Origin: Flavobacteriales bacterium
GTDB lineage: Bacteria > Bacteroidota > Bacteroidia > Flavobacteriales_D > Crocinitomicaceae
Direction of reading: 5' to 3'
Length of the DNA stretch: 41,054 nt
Assembly: GCA_947460825.1 (NCBI GenBank)
Contig: CANHHA010000025.1
Span: forward strand, 1-41,054
Shown here: positions 33,899 through 41,054 of the stretch, in pieces
Position numbering within the stretch: the first letter of the stretch is position 1
Layout of the letters: every line of letters begins with the position of its first letter
Program-made: the position numbers and the translations under genes
Notes under the pieces: generated by a model
The model's database searches: none
What the model was told of the DNA's origin: nothing
What the model saw: only the letters and a program-made list of their open reading frames with translations

Positions 33899-34744
33899 TT
33901 ATTTCAAATAAATTAAGATGGTAATCAAGGCAAACAAGCCAGGTACCGCCAAAGCAAACAGTTTTCCTGCCCCATGGATGAGCGGTGTGTAACGTTTATG
34001 GTTAAGTCCCAGGGATTGAAAGCCAGAGGCGAACCCGTGCCATAAGTGAAATCCAAGCACGGCCATAGAGACCACATACAACAACAAATATGCAAGTGCC
34101 ATGTCGTTTTTCTTCGGATTAAAGAAGTCCATTACAACCGTGTGCAGATCTTTATATCCATCAGCAATTTTGACGTTGAAGTTTGCCATGAAGAGTTCCG
34201 TATTGTTTTTAACAACGATTTCATCGCTTTTAGGGATTAATTGTAAATTATGGGTGTAGTACATTTCTTGTTCTTGTGATTGGCCCATTTGATCTTTCGC
34301 AGAGATGATATATGTATGCAGAGGAATGTCTTCCTTTATTTTTGCTCTCCACCAAAAGTTAGCCATGTGGGTAACGATAAACACTAAAATAATCGTTCCT
34401 AAAATGGCCATGTAACGAGAGGGCAGGGAACTGTTTGCTCCTGGCTTACTGTATGCATAGCCCTGAGGTCTTGCTTTTTTATTTTGGTAGGTTAAATAGA
34501 AGCCTTGTACCGCGTGAAAAATAATGGAGAAATAGGTTACGTATGAAAGCACCTTAATGAATGGATTGTGTCCCATGAAATAGGCGTATTCATTGAAGGC
34601 CCTGCGCCCTTCTTCTCCGGTTTTGAGAATAAGTTGCATGTTTCCTGCTAGGTGACCAACAAGGAAGGTGCACAGAAAAAGTCCCGTTAGGGCCATCCAA
34701 ACTTTCTTAATGATGGATGATGAAAAGGCGGATCGTACAGACAT
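33899..34744 (-). CDS. sdhC: Succinate dehydrogenase cytochrome b558 subunit
   Basis: 281 residues, the single membrane anchor with five helices and two hemes in this type of complex II. GLFLCTFLVGHLAGN (His31), FSIIFHAVQGFYL (His77), VFIVTHMANFWW (His126) and VLGFHLWHGFASGFQSLG carry the usual heme His residues. Family members are about 215-230 residues; here about 80 residues (about 133-214) between the third and fourth helices form an extended soluble loop. It is first in the operon, downstream of its own promoter. Confidence 0.93.
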   Translation of the reverse strand: MSVRSAFSSSIIKKVWMALTGLFLCTFLVGHLAGNMQLILKTGEEGRRAFNEYAYFMGHNPFIKVLSYVTYFSIIFHAVQGFYLTYQNKKARPQGYAYSKPGANSSLPSRYMAILGTIILVFIVTHMANFWWRAKIKEDIPLHTYIISAKDQMGQSQEQEMYYTHNLQLIPKSDEIVVKNNTELFMANFNVKIADGYKDLHTVVMDFFNPKKNDMALAYLLLYVVSMAVLGFHLWHGFASGFQSLGLNHKRYTPLIHGAGKLFALAVPGLFALITILIYLK

Positions 34745-34765
34745 AGTTAATTAAATTATCAGGTG

Positions 34766-34773
34766 CAAAGTTA
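34766..34773 (-). promoter_or_regulatory. -7 promoter element of sdhCAB (TAACTTTG)
   Basis: Exact TAnnTTTG match on the minus strand, 21 bases before the sdhC ATG at 34744. A TTT triplet about 21 bases further upstream is the only -33 candidate. Confidence 0.6.
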
Positions 34774-34798
34774 AGGCATAGAACAATCGAATGAAAAT

Positions 34799-34819
34799 AT
34801 GATTTTTATTTAGAATCAT
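34799..34819 (-). terminator. Weak AT-rich hairpin after the LD-carboxypeptidase gene
   Basis: Minus strand: ATGATT (34819-34814) can pair with AATCAT (34804-34799) and is followed by ATTTTC. It lies 1 base after the stop of the LD-carboxypeptidase gene and before the sdhC promoter. The low GC content makes it a weak candidate. Confidence 0.35.
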
Positions 34820-34820
34820 T

Positions 34821-35714
34821 TTAGATAAGCAGGGTGGTTTTCGTTTCTGTAACCTTCAGTACCGCGGTTCTACCAAACACCAGGGCTTGGTTGTCTGAGA
34901 TGTGACCGATCGGTAGATCAAAGGCTACGGGAATACCCAAATCCCGAACCTGTTCAAGGATCAATTCCTTAATGTCTTTTCCAAACGGAACATCGGTGTC
35001 TTCCATATCTGTGAACCCTCCCAAAATCAAACCCTTAATTTGATTAAACGCGCCCGCAAGCCTCAACGAATAGAGCATTCGGTCAATTTTGTATACATGT
35101 TCGCCGATATCTTCAAGCACTAAAATGTTGTTATTAAACGAGTAAGACAACGGGGTTCCTAATAAACTCGTTACGATGGCCATGTTTCCTCCTACTAATT
35201 CTCCCCTTGCCTCCCCTGTAATATTCTCTAAAACATAGGGAGCCTCGAGCATATTGGGTGTTCCAAACAGGCTATCTTTCAGCGTTTCTTTTGCCGCCAC
35301 CGATCCTTCCGTAAATCCAAGGGGCATGATTCCATGAATGCTTTCCACACCCAATTGATTTATTTTTTGATGAAATACCGTTACATCGCTAAATCCGATA
35401 ATCCATTTTGGGTTTTGTTGAAAGGAGGTCCAATTCAGTTCCTCCACAATTCTAACACATCCATATCCTCCGCGTGCACACAGAATTGCTTTGATCGAGG
35501 GATCATCTAATCCGTGTTGAAAATCAGCCAAGCGCTCCGCATCCGTACCAGAAAAATACGCCGACCGGCCCAAACAATGCGGGGCAACACGAACAATTAA
35601 CCCCCAGGTTTCGAGCGTTTTTTTTGCCTCCACCACAACGGAGTCTTCGATTGCCTTAGCCGGAGCGGTAATGTATATCGTATCCCCCTGCTGGAGAAAG
35701 GGCGGTTGGATCAT
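34821..35714 (-). CDS. LD-carboxypeptidase (peptidase S66)
   Basis: 297 residues, no signal peptide, so cytoplasmic. S66 enzymes remove the terminal D-alanine from recycled muropeptide tetrapeptides. LCARGGYGCVRIVEEL and WIIGFSDVTVFHQKI contain the expected nucleophile Ser in GFSD; the catalytic Glu lies in LEDIGEHVYKIDRML and the His in LPIGHISDNQALVFG. Its start overlaps the ispD stop by one base (TAATG), so the two are coupled although their pathways differ. Confidence 0.93.
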   Translation of the reverse strand: MIQPPFLQQGDTIYITAPAKAIEDSVVVEAKKTLETWGLIVRVAPHCLGRSAYFSGTDAERLADFQHGLDDPSIKAILCARGGYGCVRIVEELNWTSFQQNPKWIIGFSDVTVFHQKINQLGVESIHGIMPLGFTEGSVAAKETLKDSLFGTPNMLEAPYVLENITGEARGELVGGNMAIVTSLLGTPLSYSFNNNILVLEDIGEHVYKIDRMLYSLRLAGAFNQIKGLILGGFTDMEDTDVPFGKDIKELILEQVRDLGIPVAFDLPIGHISDNQALVFGRTAVLKVTETKTTLLI

Positions 35715-36379
35715 TATGTTTGAATTAAATGGGTTGCAAGCACTAAATCAACAGGCGTCGTGATTTTGATGTTTTCATCATTTCCCAATACGGTTTGAAT
35801 CGTCACTCCCATTCGTTCTACCAAACTTGCGTCATCGGTTACGGTCTCGTTAAATGGAAGTTCATACGCGCTTTTGAGTAAGGGCACGTGAAAGCATTGG
35901 GGTGTTTGTACATTCACATACTGAGACCGGTCCACGGCTTCTGTTCCTATGGATGTTTGTTTCCGTAAAGACTCCTTTAATCCCACCACAGGAATTACGG
36001 CAGCATGAATTTTTATATGTTCGCAAAGTCGTTCAATCGTTTCTTGTGATACAAAGGGGCGAACCGCATCGTGAACGCCCACCCAGGGCGTGTTTACTTT
36101 AGTTAGCGCATTTTTCACGGAGTCGTACCGTTCTTTTCCTCCTGCAACCAGCGTGCATCGTTCCGTTAATCCCGCTTCGTTCAAAAAGGGCAGCAGGTAT
36201 TCTATCCACTCCGCAGCCATGGCCAATATAAATTTTGGCTGATGAAAATGTTGGTCTAGGGCCTTTAGGGTATAAATTAGGATTGGTTTTCCTGCAATTT
36301 CAAGGTATTGCTTAGGGCGATTTGCCCCCATGCGACTACCAACCCCTCCGGCAGGGACAATAAGTGTCCAGTTGTTCAT
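35714..36379 (-). CDS. ispD: 2-C-methyl-D-erythritol 4-phosphate cytidylyltransferase
   Basis: 221 residues. It transfers CMP to MEP, an early MEP-pathway step; ispG of the same pathway is at 1153-3072. The CTP-binding motif VPAGGVGSRMGANRPKQYL is at the N-terminus; GGKERYDSVKNAL, VHDAVRPFV and VNVQTPQCFH, then TDDASLVE, complete the signature. Two further open codons lead to a TTG inside the promoter element, so ATG 36379 is the start. Confidence 0.96.
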   Translation of the reverse strand: MNNWTLIVPAGGVGSRMGANRPKQYLEIAGKPILIYTLKALDQHFHQPKFILAMAAEWIEYLLPFLNEAGLTERCTLVAGGKERYDSVKNALTKVNTPWVGVHDAVRPFVSQETIERLCEHIKIHAAVIPVVGLKESLRKQTSIGTEAVDRSQYVNVQTPQCFHVPLLKSAYELPFNETVTDDASLVERMGVTIQTVLGNDENIKITTPVDLVLATHLIQT

Positions 36380-36382
36380 GGT

Positions 36383-36390
36383 CAAAATTA
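36383..36390 (-). promoter_or_regulatory. -7 promoter element of ispD (TAATTTTG)
   Basis: Exact TAnnTTTG match on the minus strand, 3 bases before the ATG at 36379; a leaderless transcript is predicted. No TTG at the -33 distance was found. Confidence 0.6.
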
Positions 36391-36445
36391 ATAATAATCC
36401 CGTATGGATTTCGCGTTGGAATAAAGCTTATTTGTGGGCTTTTTC

Positions 36446-36453
36446 TACCTTTG
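36446..36453 (+). promoter_or_regulatory. -7 promoter element of cysS (TACCTTTG)
   Basis: Exact TAnnTTTG match, 19 bases before the GTG at 36473. It rules out the TTG start at 36434 that would lengthen the protein. Confidence 0.65.
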
Positions 36454-36472
36454 TGTAAATCAAACATTACGC

Positions 36473-37936
36473 GTGAAGTCAGACCATCAACTCGTTATTT
36501 ACAATAGTTTATCTGGAAAAAAGGAAATATTTGTTCCGTTACACTCGGACCACGTAGGTATGTATGTGTGTGGCCCAACCCTCTACAGTGAACCGCACAT
36601 GGGCAACATGCGCACCTTTATCAATTTTGACTTTATTTATCGGTGTCTTCTTTATTTGGGGTATCAGGTGAAATATGTGCGGAACATTACGGATGCGGGA
36701 CATATCACCAACAGTGCCGGACAGGAAGTAGACAGCATTGGTAAGGCTGCGCGCTCCGCACAGGTTCAATCCTTAGAAATCGTTTATACCTACAATGTTA
36801 AGTTTCAGGAACTTCAACGGATATATAACCTCTTACCACCGACTATTGAGCCTACGGCAACGGCTCATATCCAAGAACAGATTGAAGTGATTGAGCAAAT
36901 CATTGAAAATGGCTATGCCTATGTAGTGAATGGTTCGGTGTATTTCGATGTGAAAGCGTATATGCAACACCACAATTATGGTGCGCTGAGCGGTAGAAAA
37001 GTGGATGAATTAGAGCAAGAAACACGCACATTAAATGCGCAGGATGAAAAGCGCTTTTTCGCTGATTTTGCCCTTTGGAAAAAAGCGAATCCAGAAGACA
37101 TGCAAGTGTGGCGTTCACCGTGGGGCAACGGGAATCCGGGATGGCACATAGAATGTACGGCTATGTCTACCAAATATTTAGGTAAGCAGTTTGATATACA
37201 CGGCGGAGGTTTAGACCTGAAATTTCCGCATCATGAAGATGAAATCGCGCAAAACTGTGGGTCCTTTGGATGTAACCCCGCGCGGTATTGGATGCATGCG
37301 AACATGCTCAATGTGAATGGGCAAAAAATGAGTAAGTCCTTGGGTAATTATTTTCTTCCGAAAGAAATTGTAGACGGAACTTCTACCCTTTTTACCAAAC
37401 CCTTTCCTGCAGCAGTTGTTCGGTTTTTCATGCTGCAAGCCCACTATCGAAGCACCTTAGACATTACCGAAGAAGCACTCAACGCGTCTGAAAAAGGATT
37501 TGAACGCTTGATGGAAGGACTTTCTTTACTAGAAAAGCTTACCCCAAGCAGCACTTCCTCCTTTGAGGGCGCTAAGGTACTAAGCGCTGCAGAAGCCGCG
37601 ATTTGTGATGATTTTAATGCACCGATTTTAATCGCTTCCTTGTTTGATGCGGTAAAGTATATTCATGCAATCAATGAAGGTAAAGAACACTTAACCCAGG
37701 AAGATTTATTGTGGTTTACTCAAGCCATGACGACTTTTGTACAGGGGGTCTTGGGAATAGAGCCTTCAAAAAAGGAAGAAAACCAGCGGCTTTCTGGGGT
37801 GATGGATATGGTGATCACCTTGCGTCAACAAGCGCGTGAACAAAAAGATTGGTCCACTTCGGATATGATTCGGGATGGTCTTGCCAAAGCAGGCATTCAA
37901 GTTAAAGATAATAAAGACGGAACCTCCTGGTCGTAA
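36473..37936 (+). CDS. cysS: Cysteine--tRNA ligase
   Basis: 487 residues from GTG at 36473. Class I synthetase with HMGN (residues 42-45) and NGQKMSKSLGN. Zinc ligands include Cys33 in MYVCGPT and the GWHIECTAMS, HGGGLDLKFPHHEDEIAQ region. An upstream TTG opens the frame 13 codons earlier, but it precedes the promoter element and the family normally begins near LVIYNSLSGKKEIF. The gamma carbonic anhydrase gene follows after one base. Confidence 0.95.
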   Translation: MKSDHQLVIYNSLSGKKEIFVPLHSDHVGMYVCGPTLYSEPHMGNMRTFINFDFIYRCLLYLGYQVKYVRNITDAGHITNSAGQEVDSIGKAARSAQVQSLEIVYTYNVKFQELQRIYNLLPPTIEPTATAHIQEQIEVIEQIIENGYAYVVNGSVYFDVKAYMQHHNYGALSGRKVDELEQETRTLNAQDEKRFFADFALWKKANPEDMQVWRSPWGNGNPGWHIECTAMSTKYLGKQFDIHGGGLDLKFPHHEDEIAQNCGSFGCNPARYWMHANMLNVNGQKMSKSLGNYFLPKEIVDGTSTLFTKPFPAAVVRFFMLQAHYRSTLDITEEALNASEKGFERLMEGLSLLEKLTPSSTSSFEGAKVLSAAEAAICDDFNAPILIASLFDAVKYIHAINEGKEHLTQEDLLWFTQAMTTFVQGVLGIEPSKKEENQRLSGVMDMVITLRQQAREQKDWSTSDMIRDGLAKAGIQVKDNKDGTSWS

Positions 37937-37937
37937 T

Positions 37938-38462
37938 ATGGCACTAATTAAATCATGTAGGGGAAACACCCCCGTTTTTGGATCGAATTGCTACCTCGCT
38001 GAAAATGCAACCGTTGTAGGCGATGTGGTAATGGGAGATCAATGTTCAGTATGGTTCAATGCCGTGGTTCGCGGCGATGTAAACAGTATACGCATCGGAA
38101 ACCAAGTAAACATTCAAGACGGTGCGGTATTGCATTGTACCTTTGAAAAAACTACCCTTACCATTGGAAATTCAGTTTCCATTGGACACAATGCCTTGGT
38201 GCACGGGTGTCGGATTGACGATTTCGTGTTGGTGGGAATGGGCGCCATCGTAATGGATAATTGCCACATCGAATCGAATTGTATCATTGCCGCAGGAGCT
38301 GTATTGCTTGAGGGAACCCAGGTTGAATCGTGGAGTATTTATGCCGGGGTTCCTGCTAAAAAAGTAAAAACACTTTCTCCGGAGCTCTTTGCCGGCGAAG
38401 TGGAACGAATCAGTAAGAATTACGTACGCTATGCCAGCTGGTTCACCAATGAGGAATCTTAA
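37938..38462 (+). CDS. Gamma carbonic anhydrase family protein
   Basis: 174 residues forming a left-handed beta-helix of hexapeptide repeats (VFGSNCYLAENATVVGDVVMG). VVRGDVNSIRIGNQVNIQDG is a family hallmark. Three metal-ligand His are in place: His66 (VLHC), His84 (SIGHN) and His89 (LVHG). The frame opens 21 codons upstream inside cysS, but ATG 37938 gives the family N-terminus. Some members hydrate CO2, others (YrdA, PaaY types) have thioesterase or unknown roles, so activity is not certain. Operon with cysS. Confidence 0.93.
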   Translation: MALIKSCRGNTPVFGSNCYLAENATVVGDVVMGDQCSVWFNAVVRGDVNSIRIGNQVNIQDGAVLHCTFEKTTLTIGNSVSIGHNALVHGCRIDDFVLVGMGAIVMDNCHIESNCIIAAGAVLLEGTQVESWSIYAGVPAKKVKTLSPELFAGEVERISKNYVRYASWFTNEES

Positions 38463-38473
38463 GGCTTTTTTTG

Positions 38474-38481
38474 TTACTTTG
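38474..38481 (+). promoter_or_regulatory. Possible -7 element (TTACTTTG)
   Basis: Seven of eight positions match TAnnTTTG. The lipoprotein ATG at 38496 follows after 14 bases. It could give a separate transcript for the lipoprotein, aminopeptidase and hydrolase genes. Confidence 0.4.
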
Positions 38482-38495
38482 TTAAAATTGTATTT

Positions 38496-38933
38496 ATGAA
38501 AAAACTATTATTATTGTTCTTATCGCTCGCCTTGGCGGCTTCTTGCGCTAAATACCCGGAAGGAGGCTTGCGTAAATTAGCCAAGGGCCACATCATGGGG
38601 GAATGGAAAATGAACGCGTATTTTATGAATGGCTTTGATTACAGCGATACCGTCTTAGTTCAAAATTTTATAGAAACCTTTAATGAAGGAGGAACCTTTG
38701 AGCGGGCATATATTGATACGGCCGGTGCCTACCATTCTTACGGTGGAGGATGGGATGTTTCCGGGGAACGCACCGTATTAAAAATATTTGCAGACAGTAC
38801 GTATAAGTTAACCCCCATTTTAAATAATACAGCGACAAACTTCACCATTGATCGGCTTACAAAGGAAGAATTATGGTATTCGCTTGAGTCGAGCAACGGT
38901 ACGCACCAATTACGATTTAGCAAGATTAAATAA
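38496..38933 (+). CDS. Small lipocalin-like lipoprotein
   Basis: 145 residues. The lipoprotein signal ends AASC with lipidated Cys17. The mature part has the lipocalin-like layout of Bacteroidota: GEWKMNAYFMNG near the start, then alternating beta-strands (FIETFNEGGTFERAYID, GGGWDVSGERTVLKIF, LTKEELWYSL) and a final HQLRFSKIK. The ligand and role are unknown. It ends 3 bases before the aminopeptidase gene. Confidence 0.8.
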   Translation: MKKLLLLFLSLALAASCAKYPEGGLRKLAKGHIMGEWKMNAYFMNGFDYSDTVLVQNFIETFNEGGTFERAYIDTAGAYHSYGGGWDVSGERTVLKIFADSTYKLTPILNNTATNFTIDRLTKEELWYSLESSNGTHQLRFSKIK

Positions 38934-38936
38934 GGA

Positions 38937-40232
38937 ATGAAATACCATCAAATAGACGGTGAACTTTTTATTGCTAACCGAGCAAAGTTCATTCAACACA
39001 TGACATCCAATACCTTGGCGGTATTTAACTCGAATGATATTTATCCCATTTCTTCCGATGCCACGATGCCCTTTCAGCAGCATCGAGATATTTTTTATTT
39101 ATCGGGTGTAGATCAAGAAGAATCTATCTTGGTGTTGTTTCCAACGGCAAGTAATCCAGCCCATCGGGAGGTATTGTTTTTAAGAGAAACCAATGAAACC
39201 ATCGCGATTTGGGAAGGCGAGAAACTCACCAAAACCAAAGCGTTTGAAGCCTCGGGCATTAAAACGGTATACTGGTTGAATCAATTTTCGACCATCTTTA
39301 AGCAATTAATGGCCGAAGCACAAGGGATTTATTTAAATACCAATGAACACCTTAGAGCCAACACCGAAGTTGAAACGCGGGAAGACCGGTTTATTAAACA
39401 GGTTAAAATAGATTACCCAGCGCATCAGGTATATAAGTCGGCTCCGATTCTGCATAAGACAAGATCGATTAAGGAAGCCGTGGAATTAGCCTTGATGCAA
39501 ACTGCATGCGATATTACAGAGAACGGATTTCGCCGCGTATTAGATTTTGTAAAACCAGGCGTTTGGGAATATGAAATCGAAGCGGAATTTGCGCATGAGT
39601 TTCTAAGAAACCGTTCACAAGGGTTTGCTTATACGCCCATTATTGCTTCGGGTAAAAATGCGTGTGTACTTCATTACATAGAAAACAACCAGCAATGCCA
39701 AGCGGGTGATGTGATGCTCTTGGATGTGGGTGCGGAATATGCGAATTATTCGTCGGATTTAACCCGCTGTATTCCCGTGAATGGAAGATTTACTCCCCGT
39801 CAAAAAGCGGTGTATAACGCGGTGCTTCACGTGAAGAACGAAGCCACCAAATTATTAGTTCCGGGCACCATCATGGCGGAATACCACAAGCAGGTGGGGA
39901 CCTTAATGGAAGAGCAACTGGTGAAACTTGGCTTAATAAGCCTGGAGGACATAAAAAATCAAGATGCCGCATGGCCGGCGTACAAGAAATATTTCATGCA
40001 CGGAACGTCTCATTTCCTTGGCTTAGACACCCATGATGTGGGCCTTTGGCACGAACCGATTCAAGCAAACATGGTGTTTACCGTAGAACCGGGGATTTAT
40101 ATTCCTGCGGAAGGCTTAGGGATTCGCTTAGAAGATGACGTGGTGGTGCAGGCAAACGGTGCGCCACACAATTTGATGCGCAACATTCCGATAGAAGCCG
40201 AGGCCATCGAGGAGTTGATGAACCGTGGCTAA
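38937..40232 (+). CDS. pepP: Xaa-Pro aminopeptidase (M24B, aminopeptidase P)
   Basis: 431 residues, a two-metal (usually Mn) peptidase removing N-terminal residues before proline. The N-terminal creatinase-like domain has FQQHRDIFYLSGVDQEES. The pita-bread catalytic domain has metal ligands in MLLDVGAEYANYSSDLTR (two Asp), HGTSHFLGLDTHDVG (His), FTVEPGIYI (Glu) and IRLEDDVVV (Glu). There is no signal peptide, so it is cytoplasmic. The end overlaps the next gene by 8 bases. Confidence 0.95.
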   Translation: MKYHQIDGELFIANRAKFIQHMTSNTLAVFNSNDIYPISSDATMPFQQHRDIFYLSGVDQEESILVLFPTASNPAHREVLFLRETNETIAIWEGEKLTKTKAFEASGIKTVYWLNQFSTIFKQLMAEAQGIYLNTNEHLRANTEVETREDRFIKQVKIDYPAHQVYKSAPILHKTRSIKEAVELALMQTACDITENGFRRVLDFVKPGVWEYEIEAEFAHEFLRNRSQGFAYTPIIASGKNACVLHYIENNQQCQAGDVMLLDVGAEYANYSSDLTRCIPVNGRFTPRQKAVYNAVLHVKNEATKLLVPGTIMAEYHKQVGTLMEEQLVKLGLISLEDIKNQDAAWPAYKKYFMHGTSHFLGLDTHDVGLWHEPIQANMVFTVEPGIYIPAEGLGIRLEDDVVVQANGAPHNLMRNIPIEAEAIEELMNRG

Positions 40233-40995
40233 GCTGCTGCATTACGAATTATTCGGCGAAGGACCGATTACCATTTTTTTGCATGGGTTTTTAGAGTCTT
40301 CCACCATGTGGGAATCCTTAAATTTGACCGAACTTCCAGGAGCCAAGCTTCTTATCGACCTACCGGGTCATGGGAAATCTTCCTTGTCCGATCCGAGTGA
40401 GATCCCGTCTATGAAATTTATGGCCGATGAGGTGGGGCGAGTACTTGCCTTTTTGAAGATCGACACCTACCGTGTGCTTGGACACAGCATGGGAGGCTAT
40501 GTCGCCTTGGAGCTCTTTGCTAACACCCCAAAAGGTATTTCGAAGCCAAGCCATGTTACCTTGTTAAACTCGAATTGTTGGTCTGATAGCGAGGCCAAAC
40601 AGGCGGATCGCCTGCGTGTGGCCCGGATTGCGTATACCGGCAAGGAACTTTTTATTAATGAAGCCATTCCCAACCTGTTTGCAAGGCCAGAGGCTTTTCA
40701 AAAGGAAATAGCGGCCTTGAAACAAGGAGCGAAGGCCATGACCTCGGATGCCATTGCCTATGCGGCCTTGGCCATGCGCACACGTGCCGACTATACGGAG
40801 CTTGTTGTAAAGAATCCAGCCTGCTTCAAGATAATTCACGGCACACTGGACCGCCTAGTAGGGGTAGACGAACTGATTGCACGGCTCACGCCGCCTGCTG
40901 AGCATATAACCCCAGCGCTAATTGTAATCCCCAACGCGGGTCACATGGCCCACTGGGAAGCCACGGACGAGGTGGTGAAGGGGGTGTTTGGGTAG
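40225..40995 (+). CDS. Alpha/beta hydrolase fold protein
   Basis: 256 residues. The fold is clear: FLHGFLESSTMW forms the oxyanion region, LPGHGKSS follows, and the nucleophile elbow GHSMGGYVALEL has Ser88. The rest of the triad is probably Asp209 (IHGTLDRLV) and His240 (NAGHMAHWEATDE). It resembles MenH-like or esterase members; the substrate cannot be told. The start is GTG at 40225, within the last codons of pepP (8-base overlap), which suggests coupling; there is no better ATG. Confidence 0.88.
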   Translation: MAKLLHYELFGEGPITIFLHGFLESSTMWESLNLTELPGAKLLIDLPGHGKSSLSDPSEIPSMKFMADEVGRVLAFLKIDTYRVLGHSMGGYVALELFANTPKGISKPSHVTLLNSNCWSDSEAKQADRLRVARIAYTGKELFINEAIPNLFARPEAFQKEIAALKQGAKAMTSDAIAYAALAMRTRADYTELVVKNPACFKIIHGTLDRLVGVDELIARLTPPAEHITPALIVIPNAGHMAHWEATDEVVKGVFG

Positions 40996-41014
40996 GCGAT
41001 AACCAGGGTTTATT

Positions 41015-41044
41015 CCTGGGTGCGGGTTTAAACCCGCACCCAGG
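41015..41044. repeat. Perfect 30-base palindrome, possible REP-like element
   Basis: The left half runs CCTGGGTGCGGGTTT and the right half is its exact reverse complement, centred on TTTAAA. It lies 19 bases after the hydrolase stop and is GC-rich apart from the centre. No T-run follows, so it is not a standard terminator. A 5-base CCAGG at 41003-41007 could pair with its left arm as an alternative fold. Whether it recurs elsewhere in the genome cannot be seen here. Confidence 0.75.
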
Positions 41045-41054
41045 ACGCTTCAAA

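Noticed and set aside
36434..36472. TTG start extending cysS by 13 codons
   Set aside because: The -7 element (36446-36453) lies within it and the family begins near LVIYNSL.
37875..37937. 21-codon extension of the gamma carbonic anhydrase gene
   Set aside because: It lies inside the end of cysS in another frame; the family N-terminus begins MALIKSCRGN.

Overview
The window is ordinary, densely packed chromosome of a Bacteroidota member, most likely in or near Flavobacteriales. Evidence: many TAnnTTTG-type -7 promoter elements, almost no Shine-Dalgarno sites, secreted proteins with both kinds of type IX secretion (T9SS) C-terminal signal, DUF3098 and DUF4270 genes, a GT5-only glycogen-synthase-like protein, a b558-type SdhC, and the conserved blocks ftsX-DUF3098-uppP-truB and purN/acpP-fabF-rnc. 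Isoprenoids come from the MEP pathway (ispG, ispD). No phage, insertion sequence, CRISPR array, rRNA or tRNA was seen. The longest gene-free gap is about 226 bases (6028-6253).

Layout. 1-407: 3' part missing from a secreted thioredoxin-like protein (minus). 493-5870: udk, ispG, ftsX, DUF3098, uppP, truB (plus). 5842-6027: a 61-residue basic protein (minus). 6254-8593: a large glycine-rich T9SS type A cargo protein, ended by a bidirectional terminator. 8661-13001 (minus): AIM24-like protein, pth, a T9SS type B (gliding-motility C-terminus) surface protein and a small membrane protein. 13094-16619 (plus): asnS, rpoN, a degenerate PAP2-like membrane protein. 16627-20582 (minus): GT5-like protein, DUF4270 lipoprotein, glmS. 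20675-22418 (plus): panC, panD, rfaE2-type nucleotidyltransferase. 22401-26487 (minus): an overlapping five-gene run hemL, SDR dehydrogenase, CruF-like DUF422, crtZ, lycopene cyclase. 26530-27807: kynU (plus). 27790-28365: purN (minus). 28501-31014 (plus): acpP, fabF, rnc, small membrane protein, terminator. 31086-34744 (minus): sdhCAB. 34821-36379 (minus): ispD, LD-carboxypeptidase. 36473-40995 (plus): cysS, gamma carbonic anhydrase, lipocalin-like lipoprotein, aminopeptidase P, alpha/beta hydrolase. A perfect 30-base palindrome sits at the right edge.

How the genes fit together. IspD and IspG act in the MEP pathway that supplies isoprenoid units; UppP recycles the undecaprenyl carrier for peptidoglycan; the carotenoid genes use the same precursors. 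GlmS, LD-carboxypeptidase and UppP concern the cell wall. SdhCAB is complex II. PanC and PanD make pantothenate, from which the acyl carrier protein arm is built.

The most interesting points are regulatory and structural. Promoter-to-start spacing falls into two classes: 3-6 bases (predicted leaderless mRNAs for udk, ftsX, asnS, purN, ispD and possibly pth) and about 14-30 bases. hemL and kynU share a very compact divergent promoter. A tetrapyrrole gene heads the carotenoid run. Several proteins look like reduced or divergent enzymes (GT5-only synthase, PAP2-like protein). I found no clearly new defence or mobile system.
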